Shown here one piece after another: positions 4,812 to 6,265 of a stretch of 6,265 bases of DNA. Position numbers and translations under genes: made by a program. Within the stretch, counting starts at the first letter, position 1; the number at the start of each line of letters is the position of its first letter. The notes under the pieces are model-generated. The model saw nothing but the letters and a program-made list of their open reading frames with translations, was not told where the DNA came from and did not search any database. Origin of the DNA: an uncultured Eubacteriales bacterium (lineage in GTDB: Bacteria; Bacillota; Clostridia; Peptostreptococcales; Anaerovoracaceae); the NCBI GenBank assembly GCA_902793875.1, contig CADBFL010000106.1, forward strand, positions 1 to 6,265, given 5' to 3'.

Positions 4812-6265
4812 ATGGCAAAACTACTCAGGAACAACAAATTCTGGATCATTCTGATACTGGTGATCAGCGCGATAGCGGCCGGCATATCGATACGAATGTC
4901 GCAGAACACAAAGCTGCTTGACAAGGCTGCATATAAAGAATTCAAGGACGCTGTCGATGAGGTCGCCGATTCCGAAGCCGGAGGCTTCAAAGATCAGGAG
5001 GCCCTCCGCTCTTTCATCAAGGGCTGGTTCGATAACTACGGCCTCAAATATGAAGAAGACAAATACGGGAACATCATATTCGACAAAGCGCCTGTAAAGC
5101 GCAAGCGCAATGTCACCCCTACCCTTATCTGCGTCAGCATGAACTACGAGACTGCATGCGATAATTCGCAGCTGCTTGCCTCTGCTGCCGCCATCGCTCT
5201 CACCGGCATCGAATCGGGCCGGCAGACAGTCATTTTTGTCGATGACGAGCAGAACCTCGGCAAGGGTTACAAAGGCCTCACCGACGAGTATGTGACTCCG
5301 AGATCGAAAGTCATATACATGGACAAGGGTTCCACCCCGTATCTGTCGACCGCTTCGTTCGAAAAGGTCTTCTCTCACTTCACCCTTGCGGCAGAACGTG
5401 AAGAGAACGTATGCGATACTGCGGTAAAGGTCACCATAAAGGGTGTTCCTTCCGCTGTCGTCACTACTAACGTGAACAAACAACCCGACCCTATATCCGC
5501 TTTCTCTGGCATGCTTTCAAGGCTCAAGGGCAAGTCGGCGATTTACAGGGTCGCCGATCTGAAAGTCGGAAGCAACGGAGACATGTACCCTGTTTCTGTC
5601 GAAGCGACCATAGCCCTGAACTCATATGCAGCCGGGTCCTTTACTGCGTATCTCGACAAGAGGATCAAGGCCTGGGACAAGGCGTACGGCAAGGACAACG
5701 AGGATCTCGAATTTACGTATGAGGTAATCGATGATCCCGACGCCCTTCCTGAGACTACCTATACAGAGGAGACCACAGACAGGCTTGCCGGCATACTGTA
5801 TACAGTAAAAAACGGCACGTATAAATATGACGAAGATGACATCATCCCGGAGAACAGAGAGGCCGGAGATGTCAACGGCATAAACGCCGTCCTCGACATC
5901 GCTGCCACGGATAAAAATATCAGCATCAGAGTCATGTCGCAGGGCGCCGGAGAAATGTATACCGACCGGATACTTCAGGACAACGAAGCCGCAGCCGAAC
6001 TCAACGGCTGTAAATATAAAACGGACAGCAAGGTGGATGCTTTCGAGAATACGAAGGACTCCCTTTCGCTCACGTTCAAGAAGACATACGACAAGGTCAA
6101 TGACACCACTTCGGCAGCTTCCGAGCTTAGGACCGATACGGACAACTTCTTTACGCCGTGTTCGTACCTTCAGGCCGTAAGCGATGAAGCGGATATCGTG
6201 CATCTGAGGATGGACGGCAAGAGCGCGGTCAAGCTTGCGAATACGGTGCTCTGCTATATCAAGAC
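4812..6265 (+). CDS. Membrane-anchored, PepD-like (M20C) probable pseudopeptidase, 3' end beyond window
   Basis: 484 codons are visible and the frame is open at the right edge. The N terminus is basic (MAKLLRNNK) followed by a single membrane helix (F10 to about I27), so the bulk is probably outside the cell. From about residue 40 the sequence can be followed as a remote M20C dipeptidase: LRSFIKGWFDNYGLKYEEDKYGNII-like start (65-89), CDNS (116-119) where PepD has ADNG, VDDEQNLGKGYKGL (143-156) where it has VDEETG..GAxGL, VIYMDKGS (167-174), and VKVTIKG (205-211) opening the lid domain. DVNG near position 357 resembles its D-x-x-G-L segment. Several key residues look replaced: His and Asp of HxD become S109 and N111, the general-base Glu becomes D145, and the lid GGHSG becomes PSAVV. 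D117, E146 and D171 remain. The length is near that of PepD (about 485). Start at 4812 is preferred for AGGAAAA at 4799-4805; in-frame ATGs at 4773 and 4758 are alternatives. Substrate and role are unknown. Confidence 0.65.
   Translation, partial: MAKLLRNNKFWIILILVISAIAAGISIRMSQNTKLLDKAAYKEFKDAVDEVADSEAGGFKDQEALRSFIKGWFDNYGLKYEEDKYGNIIFDKAPVKRKRNVTPTLICVSMNYETACDNSQLLASAAAIALTGIESGRQTVIFVDDEQNLGKGYKGLTDEYVTPRSKVIYMDKGSTPYLSTASFEKVFSHFTLAAEREENVCDTAVKVTIKGVPSAVVTTNVNKQPDPISAFSGMLSRLKGKSAIYRVADLKVGSNGDMYPVSVEATIALNSYAAGSFTAYLDKRIKAWDKAYGKDNEDLEFTYEVIDDPDALPETTYTEETTDRLAGILYTVKNGTYKYDEDDIIPENREAGDVNGINAVLDIAATDKNISIRVMSQGAGEMYTDRILQDNEAAAELNGCKYKTDSKVDAFENTKDSLSLTFKKTYDKVNDTTSAASELRTDTDNFFTPCSYLQAVSDEADIVHLRMDGKSAVKLANTVLCYIK

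Noticed and set aside
4366..4854. Plus-strand open frame running across rpmB, the promoters and into the pseudopeptidase gene
   Set aside because: It is antisense to rpmB, crosses both promoter regions and overlaps the real downstream gene in another frame; the translation resembles no protein.
4821..5483. Minus-strand open frame opposite the pseudopeptidase gene
   Set aside because: The plus-strand frame shows the membrane helix and M20C-like landmarks, while this frame has no recognisable motifs or Shine-Dalgarno.
5622..6203. Second minus-strand open frame opposite the pseudopeptidase gene
   Set aside because: Antisense shadow with no start signal and no family resemblance.

Overview
The window looks like a chromosomal housekeeping segment from a member of the Clostridia (Bacillota) with roughly balanced base composition. 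The evidence is the gene order on the minus strand (bL28, Asp23/YloU-like, RecG, RsmD, CoaD, a coiled-coil 'subunit H-like' protein, TmcAL/YlbM), strong AGGAGG-type ribosome binding sites, sigma-A-like promoters and short intrinsic terminators. No mobile element, CRISPR array, tRNA or rRNA was seen.

Layout from right to left on the minus strand: a good promoter near 4625-4653 drives rpmB (4378-4569). An intrinsic terminator at 4332-4360 separates it from a small Asp23/YloU-family gene (3919-4320), which overlaps recG (1881-3926) by 8 nt. Then follow rsmD (1297-1848), coaD (766-1248) and a coiled-coil protein of unknown function (129-722). A second intrinsic terminator at 74-106 ends this block, and the first 20 codons of tmcAL (1-60) begin immediately after it. 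The products serve ribosome and tRNA maturation (L28, RsmD, TmcAL), DNA repair (RecG) and coenzyme A synthesis (CoaD). They share a transcription unit rather than a single pathway.

On the plus strand, divergent from rpmB, one long gene starts near 4812 and runs off the right edge with 484 codons visible. It has an N-terminal membrane anchor, and the rest can be followed as a remote M20C (PepD-like) aminoacyl-dipeptidase fold. Several catalytic and metal-binding positions appear to be substituted. This is the most unusual item here: a probable membrane-tethered pseudopeptidase. Its leader contains a strong bulged hairpin with an in-frame ATG in the loop.

Other points of interest are two terminators placed only about a dozen bases before the next start codon, so that downstream expression probably depends on readthrough. 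The fakA/yloV gene usually found between asp23 and recG is absent. L28 has a four-cysteine zinc-ribbon form.
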